Counted from the stretch's first letter, positions 6,768-16,138 are shown. The stretch is 28,638 nucleotides of DNA from Avichristensenella sp031549105 (GCA_031549105.1 JAVBQK010000128.1:1-28638), one strand, 5' to 3'. Numbers and translations are program-made. Notes: a model not told the origin generated them from the letters alone.

Positions 6768-9227
6768 TTAATTCCCTCCCCTCACCAAGTAGCTAAGCGC
6801 CGGCACCGTCTCGCTGCCGACGCGCGCCTCCGCGCCGGTATAGTTGAGCAGCACGGTCATGCCATTGTCGTAGGTAACGCGTCTGAGGCCCTGCCCCAGC
6901 ACCTCGTGCAGCGTGATGCGGGCATCCCGCACCTGATGGTAGAACGCGTTGTACGCCGCGTAGGCAGTCGCGGCCTCCCCCATCCACACTTCGTACTGGG
7001 TGGCAAAATGCCGCTGCATCTCCGGGTCCCAGGTGTTCTGGAAGATCGTCTCCGGCTGGTAGGTGAAGGTGAAGTGCGGCGCACTCTTCGTCTCGATCGC
7101 GGCCAGCAGTGCTTCCTCCATGCCCAGGTACGCCTGGTTGTTCCAGGAGTCGCCGCTGTAATGCACCGCGCCCTCCAGCACCAGCTGTATGAACGGGATG
7201 GGGATATCCGCCACCTGATGGCCGTTGTCGTCCATCGGCAGACCCGTGATGTAGCTGGCGGAAGACAGGGCGTAGTCGTTTGGGCGGGTGAGCATCAGCG
7301 GCATTTCCGCGGCGATGGCGGCGAGCGCCTCCTCATACACCGGTGTCGCGTGGATGCGCGAGAGGTGCATGCGCCTGCGGTAGTCAGGCACCAGCGCGTT
7401 CCCAAGGTCGTTCACCAAAATCCCCTGCGGCGACCATGCGCGCAGGCTCGTCAGCACCTTGCTGATGTACGTCGGCAGGTAATGCGGCGAAATGTAGTGG
7501 CTCTCGTACGGCATCCATCCTTGCATCATCACCGGCTCGGCGAAGAACACCACCCATGCCGGTTCGCCGTCCAGCTTGCGGGCCGCCTGCTGTGTCTTCT
7601 TGAAGTTGCGGGTGTAGAACACCTTGCCCAGGCTGACATCCGGGAACAGCATGTCGCCGTTTACGGCCATTGCATCCTGCAGGGCAATCAGCGACTTTTT
7701 GTCGCCCATGCCGCCATCCAGCTGCACCTTGGCGAGCGATGCGTTGCGGATGCCGCCCCAGTAGAGGCCGGAGAAGATCATCTTGATGTTGCGGATGCCC
7801 GCATCCCTGGCTGCCGCGTAAACCTCGCCCGCCTGCACGATCGTCGTCGCCTGCACGGTGGACGCGTATGGGATGCCCAGAAAGAACTTGTTCTTCCTCA
7901 CCGCGCCGAGAATTTCCATATAGAACGGCGCGTCCTCCTCCTGGGGGCGCAGGATCAGGTCGCCCTTCCCGATCAAATACTCGCGGTAGGCGTGCGCCAT
8001 GCCGGTGTAGTTGGCGTTTTCATCAAAGAGCAGCTTGTATCGCAGCACGATGTCACCCTGGTAGGTGTCATCCGCGTAGCGCGGCGTGGTCACGTTTTCG
8101 TTGCCAATCAGCGAGATGGCCTCAATATCGCGCAGGATGAAGCGCGAGCTGATGCGATTGAACTCGTCCGAGCGGTCGGAGATATCCGCGTACAGCTCCG
8201 CGATCTCCGCGCCCTTCTCGATGATCGTGAGCACCGCTACGTCGTCCGTCTTGATACCGTACACCGGCAGCGCAATGTTGACGCTGGGCGTCACGTACTT
8301 GAGCGCGTTGCGCAGGATGTCCTGCCCATAAACGCGGCTGATGTAGGAGAGCGCCATCGTCTTGCCGTTGTTCAGCGTGATCAGGCTGCCCGAGCCGTCC
8401 GGCACGAAGATGTACCCGCGCTCCTCCGTGTTCCCGGTGAGGAAGTACGGCAGCACCTCCACCATCTGCACGTTGTGGCGCGAGATCGCCTCAATCTCCC
8501 CGGCGGGCATCGTCACCGTGAGGTCGTCCCCGTCCAGCCGGTAGATCAGCGTGACGCCGACCGTCGGGTTCATGCTGGTGACCTCGTGGCCGTAGGCGGT
8601 GTTGTCAGCCACTAGATCATCGTAGGTGTATTCGCCCGTCTCAAACAGCAGCGCGTACAGCTGCTTGATCACCATGCCGCCCAGGCCGACCCCGTCATCC
8701 CGCGCGCGCACGAACATCGTGTTGCCGACGATGCGGTAGTGCTCGCGGAACAGCTTGTCATTGGCGCTGGTCCAGTGCGGCAGCAGCAGCTCGTTGTACT
8801 TGTCGATGGGGATCATTTTCGGCAAGCTGTCCAGCGTCAGCTTGGTATCGCCAATGGTATACCGCACGGAGAACCCGTCGCCCAGCGGCGTCACTTCATA
8901 GCTACCCAATGCCACGCACAGCGAATAGTTGTCGATGGAACCTGTCGTACCCGCCTTTTCATTGGCGATGTAGGTGATAAATAGGTCAGACTTCTGAATG
9001 TTCTTGACGGTCTTGTTGCCCTGCTTGCCATCCACTTCCTTGGTGTGCAGCTCGTATCCGGTGGCCGCATCCCGCAGGATCACGTCCATCGTCTTTTCGT
9101 TCAGCCATAGCTCCCGCGTTTCCGTCGCAGCCATCAGGGTATAGCCGCTCGGCCCGCCATCGGCGAGCGCGGCAGCCGCACTCAGCGCGCACACTATGCA
9201 AATGATCCCCGCGAGCAAGCGCCGCAT
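6768..9227 (-). CDS. Secreted DUF5696 family protein (putative glycosidase-like)
   Basis: An 819-aa exported protein. Residues 1-22 are a signal peptide ending AALA-D; no convincing lipobox is seen. The N-terminal 25-400 is beta-rich and contains VPDGSGSLITLNNG near 275, which I recognise as a hallmark of DUF5696 (Pfam PF18952). Residues about 430-740 look like an alpha/beta barrel (e.g. NIKMIFSGLYWGGIRN, GILVNDLGNAL), and the end (about 760-819) is a small beta domain. The fold order resembles large retaining glycosidases, but activity for this family is not established to my knowledge. The start is ATG 9227 behind GAAGGGGGT. An open frame continues upstream, but it only shadows the YIP1 gene. 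Confidence 0.85.
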   Translation of the reverse strand: MRRLLAGIICIVCALSAAAALADGGPSGYTLMAATETRELWLNEKTMDVILRDAATGYELHTKEVDGKQGNKTVKNIQKSDLFITYIANEKAGTTGSIDNYSLCVALGSYEVTPLGDGFSVRYTIGDTKLTLDSLPKMIPIDKYNELLLPHWTSANDKLFREHYRIVGNTMFVRARDDGVGLGGMVIKQLYALLFETGEYTYDDLVADNTAYGHEVTSMNPTVGVTLIYRLDGDDLTVTMPAGEIEAISRHNVQMVEVLPYFLTGNTEERGYIFVPDGSGSLITLNNGKTMALSYISRVYGQDILRNALKYVTPSVNIALPVYGIKTDDVAVLTIIEKGAEIAELYADISDRSDEFNRISSRFILRDIEAISLIGNENVTTPRYADDTYQGDIVLRYKLLFDENANYTGMAHAYREYLIGKGDLILRPQEEDAPFYMEILGAVRKNKFFLGIPYASTVQATTIVQAGEVYAAARDAGIRNIKMIFSGLYWGGIRNASLAKVQLDGGMGDKKSLIALQDAMAVNGDMLFPDVSLGKVFYTRNFKKTQQAARKLDGEPAWVVFFAEPVMMQGWMPYESHYISPHYLPTYISKVLTSLRAWSPQGILVNDLGNALVPDYRRRMHLSRIHATPVYEEALAAIAAEMPLMLTRPNDYALSSASYITGLPMDDNGHQVADIPIPFIQLVLEGAVHYSGDSWNNQAYLGMEEALLAAIETKSAPHFTFTYQPETIFQNTWDPEMQRHFATQYEVWMGEAATAYAAYNAFYHQVRDARITLHEVLGQGLRRVTYDNGMTVLLNYTGAEARVGSETVPALSYLVRGGN

Positions 9228-9247
9228 AGGACGACCCCCTTCAGCCT

Positions 9248-9922
9248 CTAGAAATACTTGAGCATGAACTCTTTGCTGAACACATAGCCAAACTCGCCCA
9301 CGTCCGCGATCAGCGACAGCGCCAGCATCAGGATGAACGAGATGATCATCATCGCGACAATCGTCAGCAAGATCGATCCAACGCTCTTGGAGAACGTATA
9401 CTCGTGAATCACCGTAAGCCCCACGAATAGGTACAACCCGAACGCGACCATGCCGATGATCTGGATCGCGGTGACGAACGCCATCTCGTCCAGCGTCAGC
9501 ACGTTGCTGAGCAAAAGCGCGACGACGCGCAGCAGGCACATCGGGTAGATCGCGTACATCATCGTCATGAAGATGATGCTGTACCTGCCCTTGCCATCCA
9601 GCAGCGTGGTGATGCTCCAGTTGCCGGTGATGAACAGCGCCACCGGGAACAGCGTTACGAACGCGAGGAACACGCTGCTGATCATGTAGGGGTTGTTGTA
9701 GTTGATCAGAAACCCAGCGTACACATACTCGATGATGTTCAGCAGCGCGGAGAAAACCAGCGTCACCCACGCGAAGGCGAAACTGCCGCGCCCCTCGTTC
9801 TTCATTTCGTCAAAGCCCTTGAACGGGCTGCCCAGGATGCGCATCGGGAAGCGCCAAAACACCTCCACGAAACGATCCAGCGCGGTGCGCACGCCGCGCA
9901 CCGCCGTCCGTGCCATGCTCAT
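9248..9922 (-). CDS. YIP1 family membrane protein
   Basis: A 224-aa protein with an amphipathic N-terminus (about 1-45) and five predicted membrane helices (near 50-70, 80-100, 115-140, 145-170 and 190-210), matching the Yip1 domain pattern, including GNWSITTLLDGKGRYS between helices 2 and 3. Bacterial YIP1-domain proteins have no assigned biochemical role. Its ATG overlaps the stop of the propeller/TPR gene as ATGA, so translation is coupled and the two products probably interact. From memory, YIP1 and DUF5696 genes often neighbour each other in sugar-import operons of Paenibacillus and Clostridia. Confidence 0.85.
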   Translation of the reverse strand: MSMARTAVRGVRTALDRFVEVFWRFPMRILGSPFKGFDEMKNEGRGSFAFAWVTLVFSALLNIIEYVYAGFLINYNNPYMISSVFLAFVTLFPVALFITGNWSITTLLDGKGRYSIIFMTMMYAIYPMCLLRVVALLLSNVLTLDEMAFVTAIQIIGMVAFGLYLFVGLTVIHEYTFSKSVGSILLTIVAMMIISFILMLALSLIADVGEFGYVFSKEFMLKYF

Positions 9923-11370
9923 GCGCCCACCCCCTTGTCCTTGGGCCTACCCCGGCGGCGTATTCGCTTCACGCCGCCCACCAGCACAATCAACCCCGCC
10001 GCCCCGGCCACGCCCGGCACGAACCATTCGCGCAGCCGCTCGTTGCGCACTTTCTCGAACGCCTTGGAGTAGTACTTGCGATCCTCGCCCATGCGCAGGT
10101 AGGTCAGCGCCTCGTCGTAGCGCTTGGCGCGGAGCAGCGAGCGGCCGATGCCCGAATACGCCAGCGTCAGGTTCGGGTTGTAGGCGAGCGCCTCGCGCCA
10201 GTAGCCTTCGGCGTTTTCATAGTCAAACCGGTGCTGCGCGTCGACAGCCTTCAGCAGCGCCCTGCCGTACGCGGTGGGCGTGAACACCTCCAGGCTCTGC
10301 GCCAGCTGGTCCAGCACCAGGATGGAGTCGCCGACAAAGTCCACATCGATGGGGTTGCGGAAGTACCCCTCCCGGTCGCCTAGGCCACCGAGAATGAACA
10401 GCAGCTTCGCGTCCTCGTTGTAGGCGAATACGCGCGCCCGCTTGGAATCCAGCGTCATGAACATGCCGTAACGGTTGGTCGTGACGGCGATCAGGTCGGA
10501 GTATCCTGTCGGGATGCCCACGCCATACATGTTGGTCCATAGGTCGCCGTATGGGTACACCTCGTTCTTGGGCAGCTTGAGGATGTTTTCGCCTTTGGCG
10601 TTCAGGCGCACGACCGTCTTGCCCTCCTGCCCCATGACGGTGGCGAAGATGAAGCCATCCGGGTCAATCGTCAGGTTGGAAAAGTCCGTCGGCAGCCACA
10701 GCGCCATGCGGTTTCGCTGCGCTTCGGTGGCAATCGCACGCCAGACGAGGTCCACGATGTTGAGCGGTACCTTGTTCACCCCGTAAAACCGAGAGAACGA
10801 TCCGCTCGCGTTCAGCTCCACAATGCCCTCGTACATGCCCTTGGCGATGACAAAGATGCGGCCCGCGCTGTCCACGACGAGCTTGGTGGGCCGGTAGTTG
10901 ACATTTTCAAAGCCGGTGATGTCGGGCCTTTCCAGCACACGGCGCAGCGTCCCGTCCGCCTCGAAGTGCAGAATGCGCCCCTTGTCCGACTGGGTGATGT
11001 AGTAATCGCCTTCTGCCGTGACGAAGATGCCGGCGTTGCCCTCGAACGCCACTTCCTGCCCGTCCTGCATGTACGATGTGACGACGCGCTTCACCCGGAA
11101 CGCGTGATCCAGCACGATCAGCTGCTTCTGGCAGAGGACGTAAACGGCGTCATCGGTCACATACGCGTCGGCAAGGCCCTCCAGCGTCGATACGCCTTGC
11201 AGTTCATTAGCGGTCAGCGAGTTTTGCAGCGTATAGGCGGGCGGCACCGGGATCTGCTCGCCCCAGTAGGAGTAGATGTAGTTGCCGGTGCCGGTGTTCC
11301 CCGCGGCAAACGCCCCGCCCGTGGGCAGCAGCATCAGCAGAAGCAAGAGCAGCGCGACTCTTTTGCGCAT
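9919..11370 (-). CDS. Secreted NHL-type beta-propeller / TPR protein with C-terminal membrane anchor
   Basis: A 483-aa protein. A signal peptide covers 1-23 (RKRVALLLLLLMLLP, cleavage near AFAA). Residues about 40-365 form NHL-like propeller repeats (DSAGRIFVIAKGMYEGIVELN, DPDGFIFATV). About 370-435 holds two TPR helices pairs (FDYENAEGYWREALAYNP, KRYDEALTYLRMGED). A membrane helix (about 453-471) is followed by the positive KRIRRRGRPKDK, so the propeller faces outside. The ATG at 11370 is preferred because AAGGAGG is 8 nt upstream; the ATG at 11376 is too close. It is coupled to YIP1 by an ATGA overlap. A role as a scaffold or sensor for the importer is inference. Confidence 0.8.
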   Translation of the reverse strand: MRKRVALLLLLLMLLPTGGAFAAGNTGTGNYIYSYWGEQIPVPPAYTLQNSLTANELQGVSTLEGLADAYVTDDAVYVLCQKQLIVLDHAFRVKRVVTSYMQDGQEVAFEGNAGIFVTAEGDYYITQSDKGRILHFEADGTLRRVLERPDITGFENVNYRPTKLVVDSAGRIFVIAKGMYEGIVELNASGSFSRFYGVNKVPLNIVDLVWRAIATEAQRNRMALWLPTDFSNLTIDPDGFIFATVMGQEGKTVVRLNAKGENILKLPKNEVYPYGDLWTNMYGVGIPTGYSDLIAVTTNRYGMFMTLDSKRARVFAYNEDAKLLFILGGLGDREGYFRNPIDVDFVGDSILVLDQLAQSLEVFTPTAYGRALLKAVDAQHRFDYENAEGYWREALAYNPNLTLAYSGIGRSLLRAKRYDEALTYLRMGEDRKYYSKAFEKVRNERLREWFVPGVAGAAGLIVLVGGVKRIRRRGRPKDKGVGA

Positions 11371-11383
11371 ATCCATCCCCTCC

Positions 11384-12316
11384 TTAATCCTTCAAGCCCG
11401 AGGTCGCCATCGTCTCCAGCACGTTCGACTGGGAGATGATGAAGATGATGACCGGGATCAGGAACATGAGCAGCGACGTGGCCGCCACCACGCCCGCGCG
11501 CGCGACGCCCGAGCCTGCCGTTACGGTGGATGCCGGCACGGCAATCTGCGCCAGCATCGCCGACAGCGGCTTGATGTTCTCCGAGTAGATGAAGTTGCCG
11601 CCAGTGGCGATCCATAGGTTCTGGAACGAGATGATGAACAGCGTGATCCACGCGGGCTTTACCACCGGCATGATCACGCTAAAGAGCATGCGGAGGTGGC
11701 TGGCGCCGTCGATCGACGCTGCGTCAATCAGAGAATCGGGCACCTGTTCCATGAAGTTCTTCATCAGGAAGAGGCCCAACGACAGTGCGAACGCCGGGAA
11801 AATCACGGCCCAGTAGCTATCCACCAGCCCCAGGCGCGACATGATCAGGTAGTTGGGCACGGCGGTGACCGCCGGGGAGAACATCAGCGAGAGCACGACC
11901 ACGCGGCTGATGAACTCGCCGCCCGGGAGCCGCAGCTTCGCCAGCGGGAACGCCGCCATCGACGCCAGCAGGATGTGCCCCACCGACCCGACCACGACGA
12001 TCAGCAGCGTGTTAAACGCGTAGCGTGCAAACGGCACCAGCGAGTTGGCCATCATCTCGAACAGGTCGGAGAAGTTGTCAAATGTCGGCTGCATCACGAA
12101 CAGCTTCGGCGGGAAAATAAACAGCTCGTTGAGCGGCTTAAACGCATTGTTGGCCATGTAGATGACCGGGAACAGCGAGACAAGCGCGAAGATCAGCAGT
12201 GCTGATAGCATCGCAATGCTGCCTCCGATGCTGCGGTTGGAACGCTTGTTGGTGAAGAACTTGCCAATGGCCGTGCGGGCCATCCGCTTTTCCTTGGGTT
12301 TTCGCTCCCTGGCCAT
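11384..12316 (-). CDS. Carbohydrate ABC permease, pair A, MalG-like
   Basis: A 310-aa CUT1-family permease with six membrane segments after a basic N-terminus (1-35). The EAA loop reads DAASIDGASHLRMLFSVIMP near residue 205. Its ATG begins on the base after the TAA of its partner. A disordered-looking stretch VPASTVTAGSGVARAG (about 265-280) precedes the last helix and is longer than in MalG. It works with the 12317 gene; the large solute-binding protein immediately upstream is the likely partner. Confidence 0.92.
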   Translation of the reverse strand: MARERKPKEKRMARTAIGKFFTNKRSNRSIGGSIAMLSALLIFALVSLFPVIYMANNAFKPLNELFIFPPKLFVMQPTFDNFSDLFEMMANSLVPFARYAFNTLLIVVVGSVGHILLASMAAFPLAKLRLPGGEFISRVVVLSLMFSPAVTAVPNYLIMSRLGLVDSYWAVIFPAFALSLGLFLMKNFMEQVPDSLIDAASIDGASHLRMLFSVIMPVVKPAWITLFIISFQNLWIATGGNFIYSENIKPLSAMLAQIAVPASTVTAGSGVARAGVVAATSLLMFLIPVIIFIISQSNVLETMATSGLKD

Positions 12317-13255
12317 TTACGTTCCCACCTTTCTGAGCAGCTTCTGCACCGATGTGTTGATCAGCAGCATCATGAAGAACAGCAACACCGCGATGGCGCT
12401 GGCGTAGCCCATCTCCAGTCGGATGATGCCGTAGTCGTTCAGGTGGTTGATGATGGTGTGCGTGGCGTAGTTGGTGCTGGGGAAGCCGTTGAGCGCGACG
12501 GTCACGTCCGCAATCGCAAGCGAGTTGGTCACCGACATTACCGCGCCGAAGAGCAACTGCGGCCGCATGTTCGGCAGCGTGATGTACCACAGCTCCTGCC
12601 AGCGGTTCCGGACGCCGTCCACCTCGGCAGCCTCGTATTGCGCGCGGTCCACGCCCTGCAGACCCGCGATGAACGACAGGAACCCCACGCCCAGGCTCAT
12701 CCACAGCGACACGAGGATCACGACCGGCATCATATACTTGGCGTCGGTCAGCCATAGAATCGGCGCGCCGACCAATCCCCAGTTGAGCAGCCAGGAGTTG
12801 ATGTAGCCGTATGCGTCGCCGGAGAAGATCAGCGTGAAGACCAGGTACGCGTTGCCCGAGATCGACGGCGCGAAGAAGATCACCGTCAGCACCGCGCGCA
12901 GCTTCGACGGCAGCTCGTTGATCATCCACGCCATCAGGTAGGAAAAGATGTAGCCAAACGGGCCGATGATCAGCGCCAGGAGGAACGTATTCTTGATTGC
13001 CGTCAGGAACACCGGGTCGTCCAGGAACAGGCCCATATAGTTCGAAAGCCCGACGAACACCGGCGGCTGGAGGACGCTGAACCGTGTGAAGCTATAATAG
13101 ATGGACATGCCCACCGGGATGACCGTGAACGCCACGAAGAACAGCAGGTAGGGCACCATCATCAGGTACGCCTGCTTGTTCCGCCTAGCGATGTGCCACT
13201 GGTACTGCGCCTTCGACATGCTGCGGACGGCGCGCCGTTGCTCCTTCTGGATCAT
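12317..13255 (-). CDS. Carbohydrate ABC permease, pair A, MalF/UgpA-like
   Basis: A 312-aa CUT1-family permease with six membrane helices; the first (about 30-50) carries VPYLLFFVAFTVIPVG. The EAA loop is EAAEVDGVRNRWQELWYITLPNMRP (near 215-240). The gene starts 6 bp after the stop of the 958-aa solute-binding protein, supporting a dedicated binding protein-permease set. It lacks the extra periplasmic loop of enteric MalF, as is usual in Gram-positives. Confidence 0.92.
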   Translation of the reverse strand: MIQKEQRRAVRSMSKAQYQWHIARRNKQAYLMMVPYLLFFVAFTVIPVGMSIYYSFTRFSVLQPPVFVGLSNYMGLFLDDPVFLTAIKNTFLLALIIGPFGYIFSYLMAWMINELPSKLRAVLTVIFFAPSISGNAYLVFTLIFSGDAYGYINSWLLNWGLVGAPILWLTDAKYMMPVVILVSLWMSLGVGFLSFIAGLQGVDRAQYEAAEVDGVRNRWQELWYITLPNMRPQLLFGAVMSVTNSLAIADVTVALNGFPSTNYATHTIINHLNDYGIIRLEMGYASAIAVLLFFMMLLINTSVQKLLRKVGT

Positions 13256-13261
13256 GTCCGG

Positions 13262-16138
13262 TCACTCCCTTTCGTCCGGCGCGGTCAGGCCGAATTCTTG
13301 GCGCTTCTTGGCGATTTCCTCGTTGATCAGTTCAGTGTATTCGTAGAGGGTATCCGCCGGGTTGTCATAGTCGGTGACTACCTTCATGAACGCGTTATCC
13401 AGGTAGCGGCCGGTGATGTACCCGCCCGGCACCTGCTCCACGCCATGCAGCGTCGGCAGGATGTCCGTCAGCACCGCCTTGACATCGCGCGGCCAACTGA
13501 TGGTTTCAAACGCCGTCAGGCTCGCGACCGGATAGCGGCCAGCCGAGCCGAGAATCGCTTCCATCTCGCGCGCGTACTTGATCTGCGTCTCGCCGCTGGT
13601 CCACCACTTGAGGAACTGCCAGGATTCGTCCATCGTGTCGTTTTTCTCCGCCATGTTGCGGATGATCATCGCGGCGCCCGTGACGCATGGCGCGCCGTAG
13701 ATGATTTCGCCGTCCGCACCAATCGTCCCCGGCACGGGCGCAATGCCCCAGTCACCGCGGATCTCCGGCGCGGACACCGCAAGGCGCGTGTAGATGGACA
13801 GGTCGACGACGCCCAGCGGCACCTCGCCGATGCGGAAGCGTGTCACAAAGTCCACCGTCAGTGGGAAGCCGTGCTGCGTGTAAAACTCGGTCCACCGGCG
13901 GAACGCTGTGTTGCCCGCCTCCGACCCGAACGTGCAGATCGCGCCGTCCTCGCCGTAGAGGTCACCGCCACGCTGGTAGAGCATCGAGAGGAAGACAGGG
14001 TTGATGGCCTTGCTGTTGCCAATGGATATGGCCGCGCCAAGTGTCGCGATGGGCGCGGTATCCAGGTAAATCTCCATGTTGCTGCGCTGCAGGTACGGCA
14101 CCAGCGAGAGCAGTTCATCCCAGGTGCGCGGCACATCAAGGCCCATGCTGCTCAAGATGTCCTTGCGGTAGAACAGCACAGGGAAGCTCATCTGGTCCGG
14201 CAGCGCGTAGCAGCCACCATTGTAATAGAACGATGCGAGGGCGGCAGGGAGGAAGTCCTGCACGACCTCCTCAAAGTCATCAAACTGCATGAGGTCCACC
14301 GCAGCGTCGCGGAACGCGAAGTTGACCGGTGCGCTGTTGCCGATCTGAATCGCCACATCCGGCCCGATGCCGGTGAATGTGGATGGCAGCAGCACGTCTG
14401 CGTTGATCAGCTTCAGGTTTACTTTGATGCCTGTCTCCGTCTCGAAGCTCTCATTGATCAGGCGGCGGATCACATCGAACTGGTCGCGGCCGGTGGACAG
14501 CCACACGCTGATTTCCCGGCCCGCGTCCTCCAGGCTGGAATCAATGACATTATAGTCGTTGTAGAACGAACCGATGAACGAGGCAATTGTGTGCCCAGCC
14601 TTCTGGAAGAAGCTGCCCTCGGCCTGCACGGCAGGCATCTCCTCGCCGACGACCATCAGGTAGTCGATGCGCAGCGGCTGGTCCTTGAGGTCGAGCGTGG
14701 ATTTGCCAATCGCCGTCACGCACTCTTTGAAGGAGGCAAGCCGCCGCACCACCGTCGCGCTGTCGCCGCGCAGCAGCTCGTCGATGATCGTCAAGAGGCG
14801 CGTGATACCGGATGTGCGCTCACTGCCGGTGCCGGTGAGCAGTGTCAGCCGGTCATAGATGTCCTGCAGGTGCTCGCGCTCCTCGCCCAGCACCCGGCGC
14901 AGGTGCGGCACGCGCTTGAAAATCTGATAGTCGCGGTATTGATCGGGCGCGGAGCCTGTGATGGCAGCGATATCGCGGTACAGCGCGTTGAGCGATGTGA
15001 GGATTTCTTCCATGTCCAGCAGGATATCACCCAACTCGCCCAGCGACACGCACAGTTCAATCTGGTTCGTGCCCTCGTGCAGGTAAATCCAGTATTCGGT
15101 GCGCACCGCGTCGGCACGGCTGGGGTTCTCGCGGCTCTTGCCCAGCGCCTCGAACTGGAAATCAGTGCTGAAATAGAAGCGCAGGTCGTCCGCTTCCAGG
15201 AACGGCACCTCGCCGTTGACAGTGAGGCGGCGCGTGGCGTACATGCCGCGTATCTCGCTCTGTTTGTAGCGGAACGCAATGCGATACAGGCCGTCTTCGG
15301 GCACGTCGACATCCCAGGCGATCCACTCGCCGGGCTCGCGCCACGCGGACGCGCCGATGGAGTTCAGCGTGATGTAGGTGGGGTTGTACGGCTCGGAGAG
15401 CGGAGATGTGCGGTCGTTCATCGGGTAGAACGACGGGCTGGATTTGAGCGCGGCGTCCTCCGCCTGCACGATGATGGGTTCCGTCTTCGCGGGCGCAATG
15501 CCCCGCGCCGTGAGGTCTTCGATATACGCATCATAGGTTGGCAGCACCAGCGGTGGGCCGACGGTGATCATATCCAGGATCATGTCCTCCTGGACGCCCG
15601 TGATGCGGATGCTGTTCACGCCTGCCTTCAGCGCGAAGGTGAAGGGCGACACGGCGTATCCCATTGGGTCGCGCAGGTATTCCTCGCGCCATTCGGGCGT
15701 CTCCACCTGCGATGGAATCGGCTGGTTGCCGGTGGCAGTCTTGTAGCTGCGGTCCTTATCGTTCCACATCCGGGAAAAGGCAAGCTCCTCCGCTTCGTCA
15801 AACGGCTGCACGCCATTGATGTACACGGCGCGCAGAATATCGCCGCCATGGCCCGCGCCCGGGAAATAGCGCAGCCGGATCGAATAGAGCGCATCCTCCG
15901 GCACCGCCACGTCGTACTCGACATAGCCATATTCGCTCGTATACAGTGTGCCGTCCGGCAGGATATCCAGCGCCTCCGCGCGCGCGTAGTCGGCGGCCTG
16001 TAGCACGATCGCATCGGTCGCCGCGGGAAGCGATGCCCACTGCGCAGCCTGTTCCCGGTAAGGCAATATTTCCGCGCCCTGCGCCGCAAGCGGCAGCACG
16101 AGCAATAACAGAAACAGGATCAGTGAGCATCGCTTCAC
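13262..16138 (-). CDS. Large multidomain extracellular solute-binding protein with two CBM-like domains
   Basis: A 958-aa exported protein starting with GTG (AAAGGGGTG upstream). Residues 1-22 are a signal peptide (cut near AQGA-E) without a lipobox Cys. Two beta-rich repeats follow, about 40-205 and 220-380. Both have the CBM6/CBM35-like order: VLQAADYARAEAL / IIVQAEDAALKSS at the start, YVEYDVAVPEDALYSIRLRY / WIAWDVDVPEDGLYRIAFRY in the middle, and LKAGVNSIRI / LHEGTNQIEL near the end. A helical region (about 380-510) leads to a type-I solute-binding domain (about 555-950; ETGIKVNLKLIN, YALPDQMSFPVLFYRKDIL, SWQFLKWWTSGETQ). It probably captures a long glycan and hands it to permease pair A. 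The unusual length (norm about 430-550 aa) is entirely N-terminal. Confidence 0.88.
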   Translation of the reverse strand: MKRCSLILFLLLLVLPLAAQGAEILPYREQAAQWASLPAATDAIVLQAADYARAEALDILPDGTLYTSEYGYVEYDVAVPEDALYSIRLRYFPGAGHGGDILRAVYINGVQPFDEAEELAFSRMWNDKDRSYKTATGNQPIPSQVETPEWREEYLRDPMGYAVSPFTFALKAGVNSIRITGVQEDMILDMITVGPPLVLPTYDAYIEDLTARGIAPAKTEPIIVQAEDAALKSSPSFYPMNDRTSPLSEPYNPTYITLNSIGASAWREPGEWIAWDVDVPEDGLYRIAFRYKQSEIRGMYATRRLTVNGEVPFLEADDLRFYFSTDFQFEALGKSRENPSRADAVRTEYWIYLHEGTNQIELCVSLGELGDILLDMEEILTSLNALYRDIAAITGSAPDQYRDYQIFKRVPHLRRVLGEEREHLQDIYDRLTLLTGTGSERTSGITRLLTIIDELLRGDSATVVRRLASFKECVTAIGKSTLDLKDQPLRIDYLMVVGEEMPAVQAEGSFFQKAGHTIASFIGSFYNDYNVIDSSLEDAGREISVWLSTGRDQFDVIRRLINESFETETGIKVNLKLINADVLLPSTFTGIGPDVAIQIGNSAPVNFAFRDAAVDLMQFDDFEEVVQDFLPAALASFYYNGGCYALPDQMSFPVLFYRKDILSSMGLDVPRTWDELLSLVPYLQRSNMEIYLDTAPIATLGAAISIGNSKAINPVFLSMLYQRGGDLYGEDGAICTFGSEAGNTAFRRWTEFYTQHGFPLTVDFVTRFRIGEVPLGVVDLSIYTRLAVSAPEIRGDWGIAPVPGTIGADGEIIYGAPCVTGAAMIIRNMAEKNDTMDESWQFLKWWTSGETQIKYAREMEAILGSAGRYPVASLTAFETISWPRDVKAVLTDILPTLHGVEQVPGGYITGRYLDNAFMKVVTDYDNPADTLYEYTELINEEIAKKRQEFGLTAPDERE

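Noticed and set aside
6756..8615. 619-codon open frame on the plus strand
   Set aside because: Antisense shadow of the DUF5696 gene with the same Arg/His-rich composition and no recognisable domain.
9228..9770. Upstream extension of the DUF5696 frame by about 180 residues
   Set aside because: It overlaps the YIP1 gene in another frame and is low-complexity; a signal peptide and ribosome site mark the true start at 9227.
13193..16003. 936-codon open frame on the plus strand
   Set aside because: It runs antisense across the 958-aa binding-protein gene. The predicted protein is rich in Arg, His and Val with no domain, as expected for the shadow frame of a GC-rich gene.
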